A stretch of DNA of 64,000 nucleotides. Origin: Acanthaster planci. Its lineage: Eukaryota > Echinodermata > Asteroidea > Valvatida > Acanthasteridae. The notes beneath the pieces are model-generated. The model worked only from the letters and a program-made list of their open reading frames with translations, did not search any database and had not been told where the DNA came from. Location of the stretch: contig NW_019091373.1 in the NCBI RefSeq assembly GCF_001949145.1, positions 840,155 through 904,154 of the forward strand, given 5' to 3'. Position numbers and translations under genes: made by a program. Below, in pieces: positions 1 to 13,400 of the stretch. Within the stretch, counting starts at the first letter, position 1. Each line of letters starts with the position of its first letter.

Positions 1-425
1 ATAGTTCTGTTCAGTCCGGTAGTGCAGTCCTTTTGAGTGACCGTTTTAAAGCATCATTTGTTCATGGTCGTGATTGACTTGTTTTTGGGTTTTTTTTGTA
101 TTGTACATTGTACATTCCACTCCAGACTTCAACTTTGGAAAAGAAACCATGATGTCAGGTAGCAGTGGTGGATTTTAGATTATTTGGGATTGTACATTGT
201 AAACATACCAAGGGTTTAGATTTGAGCTCAATTTGTTGAAGGGATTTAGCTCTGAAAAAGAGACAGCTGGCTCCATATTTCATAGCTGGCATGCATGTAG
301 CAAAACTAATTCTTACTGTACGTGTACCGGAAGAATGCAATGTTCACACCAACAAACGTACATGTAGAAGTGTTTTGAACTTTTCACTTTTTTTGTAGCA
401 CTGCTGTGGTAGGTGAGCTGACAAG
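1..425 (+). promoter_or_regulatory. Upstream region of B4GAT1 with probable 5'-UTR splice acceptor
   Basis: No convincing protein gene. A pyrimidine tract followed by TTTTGTAG ends at 398, so the coding exon probably starts at 399 after a 5'-UTR intron whose first exon lies left of this window. The rest is AT-rich with the first TACATGTA palindrome near 360. Confidence 0.4.
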
Positions 426-1400
426 ATGCGACTAACAGTGGTTCGTGCAATGGTGGGAGGTCTGGTTTCTGTACTCATCATCTTGCAGTTGATACACCTA
501 TCCATGATCTCCTGGCTGGAGAACAAAGCCACCTCAAACACCCATGGACGCCGGTCCGCCGGCTCAGGTAGCCTGCCCAGTCGCAACAACCATTCTCCCC
601 GGAGCCGGACTGACATGCCCCTGGAGGCCAAGCTGGACACGACTGGTTCCTACAAAATCTACCATTCCTACATGAAGAGTACTGGTGGGATCGGTCGAAA
701 GACTCAGGATTCATTGCCTTCAGAAGTGACTCTGGTCACACAGTGTTCGGTCAATAACCTGTACCACCTTGTTGACCTGGTGGTCCGGTGGAGGGGCCCA
801 GTGTCCGTAGCCGTATTTTCATCAAGTCCAGATATCAGTACTTTTAATAACGTCTTATTCACTTTACGGGAGTGTTTTCCAGGCATCAAAGAGAATGTTA
901 CCTTTCACCTTGTGCAGCCCATCACTGAAATAACTGAGATGCTTGGCAGTAGCATCAAGGCCTTCCCTTTCACAAAGTTGCCCTGCAAGACAATCCTGGA
1001 CAGCTTGAAAGAACAGACATTCGAGGCTGCGTCACAGGCGAGGAACTATGCCCTGGAGGTCGTGTACCCCAACAACGTCCTGCGCAACGTGGCCAGGAGT
1101 GGGGTGGCGTCCCGCTTCGTCTTTGTGGTAGACATCGACATGCTGCCCAGCGCTAACTTGCGAACTCAGTTCCTGCACCTGTCGCGGAGCAGCATCATCC
1201 TGCAGGAGGAGACGGAGTATTCCAAGCGGACGGCGTTCGTTGTCCCGGCGTTCGAGATCCGGGACGGCGCGGAGATTCCAAGCACCAAGGAGAGACTCAT
1301 CCGCGATGCTGCCATGTACGGCCGCATCAGACCATTCTATGCCGAGGATTGTCCCTACTGCCACAACCACACAGACTACCACAGGTGGGAGAAAGTCAAG
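426..1400 (+). CDS. B4GAT1: B4GAT1 coding exon 1 (residues 1-325)
   Basis: Carries the membrane anchor, stem, DID metal-binding motif and most of the catalytic domain. It ends after GTCAAG at the donor GTAGGT (1401), phase 0. Reading past the donor adds only eight residues before a stop, which supports a true exon boundary. Confidence 0.93.
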
Positions 1401-4400
1401 GTAGGTTACTTTTATACATGTTCATGAATGTAAAATTTTGTCTACACGTACAAGTTGCTGATGTTGGTATGCATTCTCATTTGGCAAGCCTTCCAAACAA
1501 GGTGCAAGCAGGACTTTTGAAAAAGGTTTCAAAGATGGACCTCGGACCTACATATACCAGCAGTATTTGAAAGGAAGAACTACCGTAGATGAGAATATGT
1601 GACCTGTTACGATAAAATGAGAGTAAAGCCGCATCTCGCTCTTTCCTATTTTGAGGGAACTTGAGGGAAGTGGAGGTCAATTTTGAGGTTTTGTAATATT
1701 TAGAGAGAGTAACCCGTCTCCTATTTAATTCCAAATATTTCACAGGATCATATATTTAAAAATGTCATTTTCTCTGCAATTTTGACCATACCGTTATTCG
1801 TGCCTGGTCTGAAATGGTGAAAATATGCTGGGAACAAGGATGCAAAGCTGCCAGAATGTCACTTTGTCACCTGATACTTTTACCGGTAGTGTTCCATGTA
1901 TAAACCACTGGCAAGCTCTTTTTCTGCCGAATTAAAAAACACCAATATCTCAATTTTTGAAAATTCCGACTTACAGTTCTTTTTGTGGTTACAGGTCACA
2001 TATTCTATTTTGATGATCGAAAGTTGGACTTCTTGCTTTTGTTTTTATCAATGTAGATTAATCCTTTAAAGGTGAAAACCAGCTTAAAATTATTTTTAAA
2101 ACCACAATCAAGGGCCCACTGGTGTTGCTACATGGCCATGTACATACTCGTACAAGTGTACTCTGAAGAACGAGGCACATCAAAGGGTTATATATCATAC
2201 TTTCTTCGACCTGAGTTAGGGCCTGTTTTTCATTGGCCAAGATAACCACTTACATGTAAGTTACCCACCAGTTTTGGAGAGTGGATAATGTGTTTAGGTA
2301 ATCGATTTGCTAACATGTAGCTCTGTAATTAGCATTCAGATACTGTGGTAATGTACATGTACCAATTGATATAAAACAAAAATGGTGGGTATATGAATCT
2401 GTTACGTAACCAAGAAGATTTGCAGGCTCATAGATAACCTTTTTTTGAGAGTTTATTGAACAATCATCTTTTCCTTTTATGAAAAATAATTTTTTTTTTC
2501 TTTTACCCTTTTCCTCAATGCATATACCGCTACATGCATCATACATTGAACGTACCTGGTACATGTACATTTGCAGAGTAAGATGTACTCCATTATCTAC
2601 ATGTACATGTACTAACTGATCTCTGATGTGATGCACAGTGTAACATCTGTGGGCCAGTTCACGTACGCGTGCGAATTCAGGGCCTCTGGGTTTGGATTTT
2701 GTTCCCTGACCTCTCACTTTTTTTCCTGTCCAGATTTCTCTTTGTTCATCACAATGCAGTCAATTCCGAATTGCCTTTGAAATGGGTTTGGAAGTTACAT
2801 TGTAGCTTGGGGCTAGCAGACCCAGTCCCCGGAAATTAAAAGCCTTTGTGTCGAGATATCTGCCAGGGGTGTAATCTAATCAAAGGAGATCTCTTTGAAA
2901 TGGAATTTCATTTTGCAGAAATGTATGTTTACTTTTCACTTTTTTCAAAATGAAGTTCCTAATTGGATGACAATCCAGATTGTTGAATCACCGCTGATTG
3001 GATGGCTTGTCTGAACATGCACACGGTGGGAACTTTCACAGACTTGTGCTCGTCATATCTGAGCAATAACTTCATTACTTCATCCAACATGCCCAATGAC
3101 TAAGCCAAGACATTATTACATTTGTGCCGCGTGGTCATTGGAGCAAGGGAATGAAATTTACTCAATCACAGCTCAACAACATGTGCACATGTTTGGACAC
3201 ATACATTTATAAATGTACATGTACATGTACCGATAAATTTACGTACATGTGCATGCGTGAAAAAGACATAAAAAATAATATCACTTGTCATCTACCAGTA
3301 TATTAATTTTAGTTTGATTTGTAAACATACATCACATGCACACACATGTACATGTAAGCATGGAAGTGTGCTGATATAGAAAATTCATACAAGCTGACTT
3401 TATTCATAAAGTGTATAGTACGGTAACTTCTTTTGGTCAAGCACCAAATGTACATGTATTATGTTATGCCTATAACGTTTGGAGAAAAAAACAGTTATGT
3501 ACAATTTAGTACATGTACTTGTATGGGTGTACGTACGTGTGCGTACAGTATGTGTCCTTGTGTACACTTTTTCAAACAATACATGATAAAACAGTGCTTT
3601 GCTCGTAATGTTCCTTCAGAGCATGTGGTTATTGAACATGCCACCATCAATATTTCAGAGATACATTACATTGTCACCTTTCCACATTTGCTAAGCGTGG
3701 ACTCATTTAATAATTTAGTTTTCTCACAGAAAAAAAAAGAATAGAGTGCTTGTTTGTTACAGACTGACAGATGATGATAAATTGCATCCCAGCTACTGTG
3801 CGACGCACACCGCGGCCAGGCCCCGCTGACGGAATCACGAGTCGTGAGTCACCACTCTTGCTCCCTTTCTCCTCTTCAAGGAGAAGACAGTGTTCACTTG
3901 ATTACCCCTGGAAAATGAGTTTCGCAGCAGAGAGGCAGACTGATTGTGCGTCTCCCCATTCCCTCCCCCCCCCGCTCCCGTGTGGCCTCCTCTGTGCTGT
4001 TTTCATTAGTGGCCGGTACTCCGCTGCCTGCTTGCTTGGTTTGGTGTCAGTAAATTTAGACAGTCTCATTTCAAGTCTGACGTGATGACTTTTGCAGGCA
4101 CATGCAGACGTACACTCTCATTACTTATTAATTGGATCTGCAGTTGTTACTCGTATAAAGGTGCATACATGTACATCAGTGTCATCAGTTTGGGATTATA
4201 GACATTCATACCCGTACATGTACTGCATACATACGATACAGTGCCCAGTTACATGTACTTGAACATAAAGGTTCTTGAATCCAAAATATCCATCAATTAA
4301 ATTCCAGAGGTACATGTATGTAAAATAATAGATTTTTAGAGGCAGTATCACTTCTGTTACATGCCCAGTACAAGTGAATGAATGCCTACATATCCATAAG

Positions 4401-7400
4401 TAAACCTGAGCTCTGTACATTTGGCCAGTCCAATAACAGAATACATGTAGGTGCATTTAACCAGTAGAATTCAAATCAAACTCTTGAACAATCCTTGGAT
4501 ATTTTTTCCCCCTTAGGAAAAAATGGTGTGAAGTGAAGCAGAACCACACAATGAAAAGATTGTGCCCAACTGCCCATCCATGTACAGAATTCATAGGCTA
4601 CAAGGGAGAAACTTACAAAAAAAAAGAAAAAGTCATCCCAAAAAGTTCAAGTGTTCTTTTTGTAAAGGATTCAGGTACATTGTAACAACCTGCATGTGAC
4701 AAAAGAAAGTTGGGTTCGATTTTAAGGTAATGTACATATATATGTCCATGTCCAATATACATGGAGTGTGCATGTAGTGAATTTCAACCTCATCAGTGGC
4801 TCACTGGTAAATTCCACTGAAGTCAAGTATAAACAATTTGTGGGAAAAAAAATTAGAACTACAGGTTGAGAGGCATACCACGCATGTTTTGATGGCTCTT
4901 GCAATTTATTATTCACGGGTCAAAAGGACCAACGAACAAGCAGCCTGAACTGGGAACCAACCTGCAGTTGTATGCTCCATTTGCAGCTACATGTATTCTT
5001 CTCTCATGCTTATTAGAGCTACGACCCCGCGATTTTGGCAACCTTAGGATTTGTCTATGTCCGAGGGACTGCGTTCATTAGGGAAGACTTTCTCAGGCAC
5101 TTAGAGCGCTTACAGAAAACAACCTGCTAGCATCATTCTCGGGAAATAGAGCTGAACATTAATTTGAACAAAGCAATGGTGCCATCTGACACAAAGGTTG
5201 AACTAAAGAAAAATGACAAGAGGCAAAGCTTCTCACAGATCTGACTCCAATGCATATGGGTACGTGTACACATTGTTCGATGCATCTTGAAGTCACATAC
5301 CACGTAAAACGCACTGAGTGACAAAAGACATGCAAATAAACCAAACCGGATGAGAAGTTGACCGGTAAATGCATCTACAGGTCGCTGACAAGTGTTGTAA
5401 GTTCTGAATGTTTCATTTTAGTTTCTTACTCATAGAATTTAAAGAAATGTATTGATTTTCAAAAACGCTGTGGAATGTGTATAGTAAATGCCAGAAAACA
5501 CATGCTGATCTGCATTAAACTTTTTGTGTCATTTCTTTTTCATAAATCGAAAATACTGGTAGGTGGATGTGAATGCAAGGGTGGAGCAGAGCAGTGTACC
5601 TCTGCAGGTGCAGCCATCAGGTTTCCCATTGTTTAGAGTACATGTACATTGTACAGTACACCATTTGGGGTACATACAAGTACACTGTACATGTACATGT
5701 ACATCATCATCATGTTCATGTAGTTACATGCCCTGATATACATGGACTGTATGCATAGGTCTTCAGCTACAGGAATTGGTACTAGTATTCAGCAGGGTCA
5801 TTATTAAGGGAATAAATACATGTACACTGTAGATGTGCTTGGTCCATCTTAAACATGCGTTTAAGACTGGCTCTGGAGAATAGACGCGACTAATGCCCGA
5901 ACTGCAGGCCTTGTTTTAGATTTATAATATCGCACTCTGGGATAGATCGTGCTTTGTTTGTTTTATTTAAGCAGTTTCAGCGTAGTTTAAGCAAAATCAG
6001 ATGGCACATTTATGGACATACAGTTGTTACCCGCCATCATCTGCATGCAAAATTGTGCACTTTAAATGTACAATGTACGGTATGTACATGTATATGTTGA
6101 CTTTCCATGAGTTCGTCCATTGTATACTGTATACATGTACATGTATGTAGGCTGTACACTGTGCACAGATGAGCAGGTGTCCTTCTAGTCTGTAAGTACG
6201 CGGCTTTACCACCCTGATTATTTCCCTCCCTCGTTTTCATTTAAGTCCAAGATTTAATTTGCGGGATGTCGCACAGGTTAAACCTGATGCACAAGACACA
6301 AATCTCATGGGGGGGGATGCCACACAAACATTGCCACCGCTTTCCAGATCAGTCTCTTTCGCTCTCTCCCCACCCCTCCCCCCACCAATCAATGGTGGCA
6401 GACTTCCAGAAATTTCTTATTTGCAATTCATGAGGCATCTCCAATTTCCGCGAGCCACCCGTGGCTGCAGGGAGGAGCTCTAGCCCCAGTGTTTCACTAA
6501 GGAAATTTTCTTGTTGGCTCTACTCGCCCTCGCAGTCCAGAATTGATGGTAGCGAGATGCTGCCATGCTTTATCAGATGTAGCTTGCCCGATTAGATGTT
6601 TTGCGTGTTCAGGAGTTTAAGGACTGCCTTGGGATGACCTGTACCAACAAGTTAGAACACACCCCAATACTTTTTGAGGTACAGATTCTGAGCATTTATT
6701 GAGCTAAGTTTGGATGTTAGAAATATGCCATACGTGTAGATGCTTGATCCAAGTGTTTCCAATCTACAACAGACACATTTCAGGTGGATGAAATTAACTC
6801 TGGAGAATTTCTTGTTGCAGTACATGTACATTGTACATGGGTCATTCTATAAATCTGGGGTCCAAAAGTGTGACATTTTTGTGTCCCTGTTACACCTGAC
6901 TTGTGTAATTTGACGAGTACTGTAAATATCACTGAAATCGATATCAAACTATTTCTATTTTTGGGGGGCAGGGAATTTGCATTAATTCATCATGCTCAGA
7001 AATTAGGGAATGTGTTCTTAACTTACAAAATCATGTCAGATGTGACGGGACATGGAAAAAATTATACCCCTTAGTTGTAGAATGACATGTACAGTGTACT
7101 TCAGTTGCCTTTTTAGGTATTATGCTCACCTAGAACTGAAAAGAGGTACCGGTACCGTGGCCACATGTACGCACAATGTACCGGGATACTGGTACGGTAC
7201 ATGTACATGATGTATGACAATGTATGATACATGTAGATGTACATGTAGATGTGGAGTAATCATAGCAACAGACCAAATGTATATTTGTGGTTTGCCTTGG
7301 TGCCTTGAAAATGCCTGCACAGACAATGGAATTTCTTAATAAACCTTCCAAGTGCCTCTCACCAAAAAGATGTTTCATTGCCCTGGGGACCATAACATTC

Positions 7401-10400
7401 TTCTGAGACTGTTTTGGTGTGTGGATGGTTCATTAGCAATACCATAGACGGCAATGTGGGACCACCCATGATAACCATCCCTTGCTTGCTCTGTGGTGCA
7501 ACATACATTGTGTAAGGTTGGTGCGTGTTTGTGGATATACTTGAAGCAAAATAGGCATGACTTTTTCATTTGTGGTCATTTGGCCAAGATTTACATGTAT
7601 GTGACATTTTTTACCGTATCATGGCTGTTTTACACATAACCCCAAGACAGCAAAACGAAGCTTGCTACACTCTACGGCTCCTTGCAGTGGCACGCGGGTG
7701 ACGGAAGGCTCAGCACGCGGCTTAGGGGGAGCTTCTGTGTGTGAACAAACAAAATGGGAATCACTCAGGTTTGCGTATGATTGAAGATGTCATTGGCAAC
7801 TGCATACAGACATCTGCCGGGATGTAGTAGTACGCAGTGTGTAATTGGCACTGAAAATCCCTCAGTGTTTATTTGTCATCTGATGAATTGGACAAATTGT
7901 GTCAATTTGGCAGAGAACAAATGCTGTAGGGTACATTTTGTTGTACGGTACTTGTACATGTTAGTACTGCACACTGCATGCACATTTTAGCTTCACAGTT
8001 CTGATTCTAAACTGCGTGTACATATAGTTCCTCAGTTTCAAGGAAAAAGCTGAAAGAGTTGATGGTTGTGTGGGTGGACACATGTAAGTTAGGGCCATAA
8101 AGGATGTTGCAATTAACAGCTGAGGCAATGTGGTCAGACTCCTAAGAGACTTACATACATCATATTGTACGTGTACTGGAACGGGTACCCTGTCTGGTCC
8201 CTTGTCAGCTGTCGCATACATTGTGTACACATTTGTGGTTGTTTCTTCAGCTGAGTAAATCGCATCGGACTCAGAATGGAATTGTATCATGCACGCGCTG
8301 GCAAGTCTTTCATGCTAAAAGTGTCAAAGTACTGACGTGCCCACCATTAATCTCCCACCTCTCCACCCCACAAGCCTGCAAGTACTGGGGGCCCTACGTG
8401 TCTGTGTCTACACACCGACTTGTCAGAATGTACCCAACCAATGGCTGGGCATCTGACATCTCTTGGGACACTGTGTGGCTGAAGGGGGTAGAACCATCAC
8501 TGTCCAATATATCCCCGGGGTGGGTACATGTATGCCATTTCTAGAAACCTGAGCAGTTTCTAATATCTGGCAGTGCGCTCAAGCCTTGAGCGAAGATCTA
8601 TAAATTCAGGTGCATTGTCAGTCAGTCCTATAGAAAAGCAAGTACTTTGGGGTTTGAAATGTGGTCCAAACTTTACAAGCTTGCTATTTGTGCCAACACG
8701 TAGGAGTAAGTGAAGTTGGTTTTCTTTTTTTGTAATTAAGAGGAGAGATGTGACAGATATCTCACTAAAACCTGCATGCAGCTTGAAAAGTGTCAACGGC
8801 AGTGCTGTTTCTATTTAGAATTTTGTTCACAGTCTGCAGTTAGTTGCATTCCTCTCACAAGAGTACTGGTTTAAATTCCCTTGAAAGTTGGACTGCACAA
8901 GGGATCAGCTGTCCTGGAACAACCACACAATACCATAATCCTACCGGTGCATGTAGTCTCTGGTCGAGGCCTATACAATGTACATGTACATTTATTTTAT
9001 GTGGACTAATTTGGTGACTAATGAGAAGTCATTAGTTTGTCAGAACTGCATGTACATGTACTGGTATGCTCACATACCGGTACAGGTCATGCATATATAC
9101 ATGTAAATGAACATGTACTTCAAAGGAGCCAGGAAATAGAAATGTTTTTATAAATTTTACTAAAACCCTTGGAATTGAATCATTAGGCTTCAATTAACCT
9201 TATTTTGAATTTTTGTTTTGCAATTTCAACCCATATTTTGATGTCATCCAAGGTGCTGAATCTCAATGTTGGACTGATTTGTGCACAGAAAATTTCTAGA
9301 TTTTTTTGACCACTGTTATGACAGATTTCATTTTCTTTAGCAGTTTATTGCTGTGTAACGTATATGGCAAAAACCAGCAAAAATCCTTTTCACAGAAATG
9401 TTACCAGATTTCAAATTTACGGTTCACAATTTGAACGTGAAACATGCGACCTGAACCATGTCATCCTGGATTTACATCTAAGCAAAAGCGCCCTCACTTG
9501 TCCAGAAAGGCTTGATCTATTTTTAATGTTTGAAAAAGTGCACCGTTCAGTTCACATAACTCAAAAAAGATGTCAAACAGTCTTCGTACCAGTACATGGG
9601 AGAAGAGTACAGAGATACACAAAAAGTGATTCTAAGAAAATTGATTTCCTGGATCCTTTAAATGTGTCTTTGACTAATAGGGTGTGGTGGTTAAAATGTA
9701 CCGTACATGTATGCACTGCCAAGGTAATACATGTAAGATGCAGCTTGGATTTTTGCCATATCCTCAATTGAGTCATGTACATGTACGGTATATGTATGTA
9801 CATGTACGATATGTTTATTGTCACATCCCTTTGTGTTTCACACATGTACCGGTATGCATTGGTTCATCGTCCGCAAGTAAAGTTCATAGTTCTAATAAGA
9901 AAATTACCGAGGGATCATTACAGCTGTTTTCCAAATGAAATTTTCAATTTTTCTTTTCCTGGATTATTATGAGGAGCGTGGAATGACCTTATAAGTTAAG
10001 GTTACCTCTAGCTGTGCCAGATTCACAGTAGGGGATACTCACTTGGCAACATTTGGGGACAAGATCCTGGCATTGAGTTACAGTCCTACATATTTTCCAA
10101 AATTTACCAATTTATTTGTGGGGGTAGGCAAAATAATTGCAAGAGGTTTCTTTTTGCTTCAAGTCAAAGCAACAGGTTCTCCAGGTGTCAGTGTAGTTTT
10201 ACAGGGATGTTTGTGGAGTTGAAACAGAACAGTTGGGACAAGTGAGAGATGTGTGCAGTATCCAGTGGCAGTGTACAGCAATTGCCAGGCACTTGTCTTA
10301 AAATGATCTTATCATGAAATTAATATAATTTGTAAACTGTATCAGTCGAAGTTACACAGACATGATAGAGCCTACTGGACAGGTACATGTACATGTAAGT

Positions 10401-13400
10401 GTAAGACTACACAAGTTTATGCTACATGTATAGTGCATGTATCGGTAACATCTGACGTTACATGTTTTTTGTCTCACATTTTGCTAACTGCTGTAATTCC
10501 CTCCATATTCCTGACCTTAAGCTATGAACAGAAATAGGCTTGTCGCCACTTGTGTCTCAAATAAACCCCATGGATCCATCTTTTTTTTTTTTTTACTGTT
10601 CAAATTGTCTTGCTTTTCATGGTGTTCTTTGCGTATATCCACAAGTTGTTTTGTAAACTGGCAATTGAGCGTGTGTGACAGTGGGCCCTGCTGATCCATC
10701 AAGCCAGTGATGTTCTCTTTGATGGAGTATTCCGTTAATGATTCTGTTGTGAAGATTTGTAGCCATGAGAACAGGCCTGAGGCTGTGTGAATATGTAAAC
10801 TGTCTGAACGTATGGCTTCAATGTACAGTGCACATATACATGTATGTATCATGAACTGGCACATACAGAAGAACAGTAGTTTCCAAAATTGCATGTAAAT
10901 TATCAGGACTTACCGTACATGTAACAAGGACCACATTACACAGCAGATTACAGTTAGAGCCAAAATTGACATTTTTTGTTGTTAAAAGTTCATAAAGGAA
11001 CTTTGAATGTCATTGACATTTGCACTTGGAATGTTATCTTGTAATGATTTCAAGTTTGTCATCAAGTTATTGTAACTGTCTTAACCCTAACCCCCTACTA
11101 CAAAAACAACAGTGGACTCTTGGGGACCTTTTGAGGTCTAGGGAGAGTGACAGCAGGGTGGCTTGGCGTGACTGACTTCCGGCAGAAGACAGTCGTGACT
11201 TCCGGCAGAAGACAGTCGTGACTTCCGGCAGAAGACAGTCGTGACTTCCGGCAGAAGACAGTCGTGACTTCCGGCAGAAGACAGTCGTGAACTGTTTGGA
11301 TCTGGTCTTACCTGGGATAGTCGGCACACACACACACGTCAGACATGTGTGTGTCGGGGAAAGTTTGTTTTACTTGAAATGTAATTTGGCGTGTGCAGTA
11401 ATTTCTTTGCCATTGTTTATACACAGTGGGATGAACAGGAGGTACTTGTAAGAGTGAAGATGTAAGCCGAAGATTTTGTTTGTGAAACTGTAGATGTTGA
11501 CATCACCTGTCGGTTAATTTGACATGTCTACGCTCACACCAATATAATACGTAGATACAGTAATATGGCTTTCTGGTTTGCTTGAATTGGGGTACATACC
11601 GGTACAGTACAATGTACATGTACATCCCAACTGTCCTAAGAACTTTTCCTACAATCTACATGTACCGATATCTTCTCATTAGGTCAGGCTTCAAGTATCC
11701 AAGAACTCCTCAGTTTGGCATCAGCGTCCTACTTTCATGTTTACACAAGTACGTGTTCTCAAGCTTTGGGGAAATCCAAGGTAAAACTACCGGGTAGTTA
11801 CATGTACCTACAATTTTCACTATGGCTTTTGTATCATACGGCTTAAATACTGGTGCATGCACGCACAAGGTTTGATTTCTACTGGTGCAGGTATATTATG
11901 TGGTTTATTGAATGTGGACAAGATTGCTGTTATTCTTAGTTACCGGTGCATTTAATTAGAAAATTGGCAAACGAACTGACATAGAATAGAATTATGTGCA
12001 TGTATTGTCATGTTTTGTCTGAGGTTTCCATTGTTCACCCTTCCTCAACCAAAATCTTTGGATGGATTTTTCCCCGACCTCCAGAGGACACTGAATCGGT
12101 TCGACTTTGTACATGTATCTTCGCCCGTTTGAAATCAAATTTGCAGCAGCAACTTTATCCCATTGAAGACACTAAAAGGATCATTTTGCTGTGGCGAAAT
12201 AGGATTGGGAGAGAAGGAAGTAAAAAAAAAAGCTAAATTAAAAGCAGATCCGAATCAGACCGCAAACTTTGTTATTTGATTTGCAGAGAAGGCGCTCTTT
12301 ATGCAGAAGTGACAGGTGAATGACACATGCATGGCTGTTTGCACAGTGAAGAGCAGGTCATTGGCCGCGTCAGGCTGTGGCATGGAGTGGTTCTCTTTCT
12401 CTCCCTCCTCTAGTTTGAAAGTTCTATTGATCGTGCAGTAAAATTTGCAGCAAATACAGTGATTAGTGTAAGCCTTCACTGGCACTCAGAAACCACTCTT
12501 GGTAAACTTAATGAGGATCGGACTGATGATTGTACCGTACCTGTAGACTTTTTCCTCTTGACCATTGGCGTTGTCACACTTGTCAGTGTGTTCAATTAAC
12601 AGGCCAAACTCTGGAGAGTTCACCTGTGCCACTGTGTGACATCACCGGGGAATACATGTATGTCTTTACTTGCAGGGGGGGGTCTAATGTGTGTGTGCTG
12701 GTTTCTGGTAAACCGTTTGCATGTTGCATTAATCAAGAGGTGCAGTTGAAGATAAGGGACACAGCATACAGGTACATTGTAGATTGATGAGTCCTTCAAA
12801 TGAACTGGTATCGTATCTACAGAGTAGTCTGTGGGAAAAAGCTGTCAAATACACGTGCATGCATATTAACGTACATGTAAGAAGAATTTCTGGACACCTT
12901 AAAAACCTCAGTGGATAACTGGTCTTCCTGAAATCCTCCTCTTTGCCAAATAAATCCTGAAATCGATTTTAGTCTGGTGTTGCGGGAGTGTAGTGCAGAA
13001 ATTATTTGCTGAGCGAAAAAAGGTCGTACAGTGTGAATCTGCCAATATGTCAGACGCATATGGCTTGTGACAGGTTCTGAACTGGTTTTTGCTGGTTTGA
13101 GCAGTGCTGCGGCTCCCTGAAATGAGACTGCAGCTCGGGCAACAAAGAATTAATTATCCCCAGGGGTGTCAGGTGACTGCGTGTGTGTGAAGAAGGCATC
13201 AGCTCCACAACGATGACTGGTGGCAGCTACCGTACAGTGTATGCATCAGAAGCAAAGCCATTAAATCCCATAATGTACCAGTTTCCACCCTACTACACAT
13301 TTCAGGCCTGGGTCAATATATTTCACATAATTATCCTGCTGGTACCAGGTGAAATTGCCGAAGTGATTGACGTGTAATGAAACAATGCTCAATCAAGTTT

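Noticed and set aside
2310-2717. 135-codon minus-strand open frame
   Set aside because: Made largely of TACATGTA-rich intron sequence; no recognisable domain.
11172-11289. CRISPR-like array
   Set aside because: The units are contiguous, with no spacers, and the genome is eukaryotic.
11067-11335. Open frames encoding a repeated peptide
   Set aside because: Created by the 23-bp tandem array (not a multiple of three, so frames cycle); no start context, splice sites or domain.
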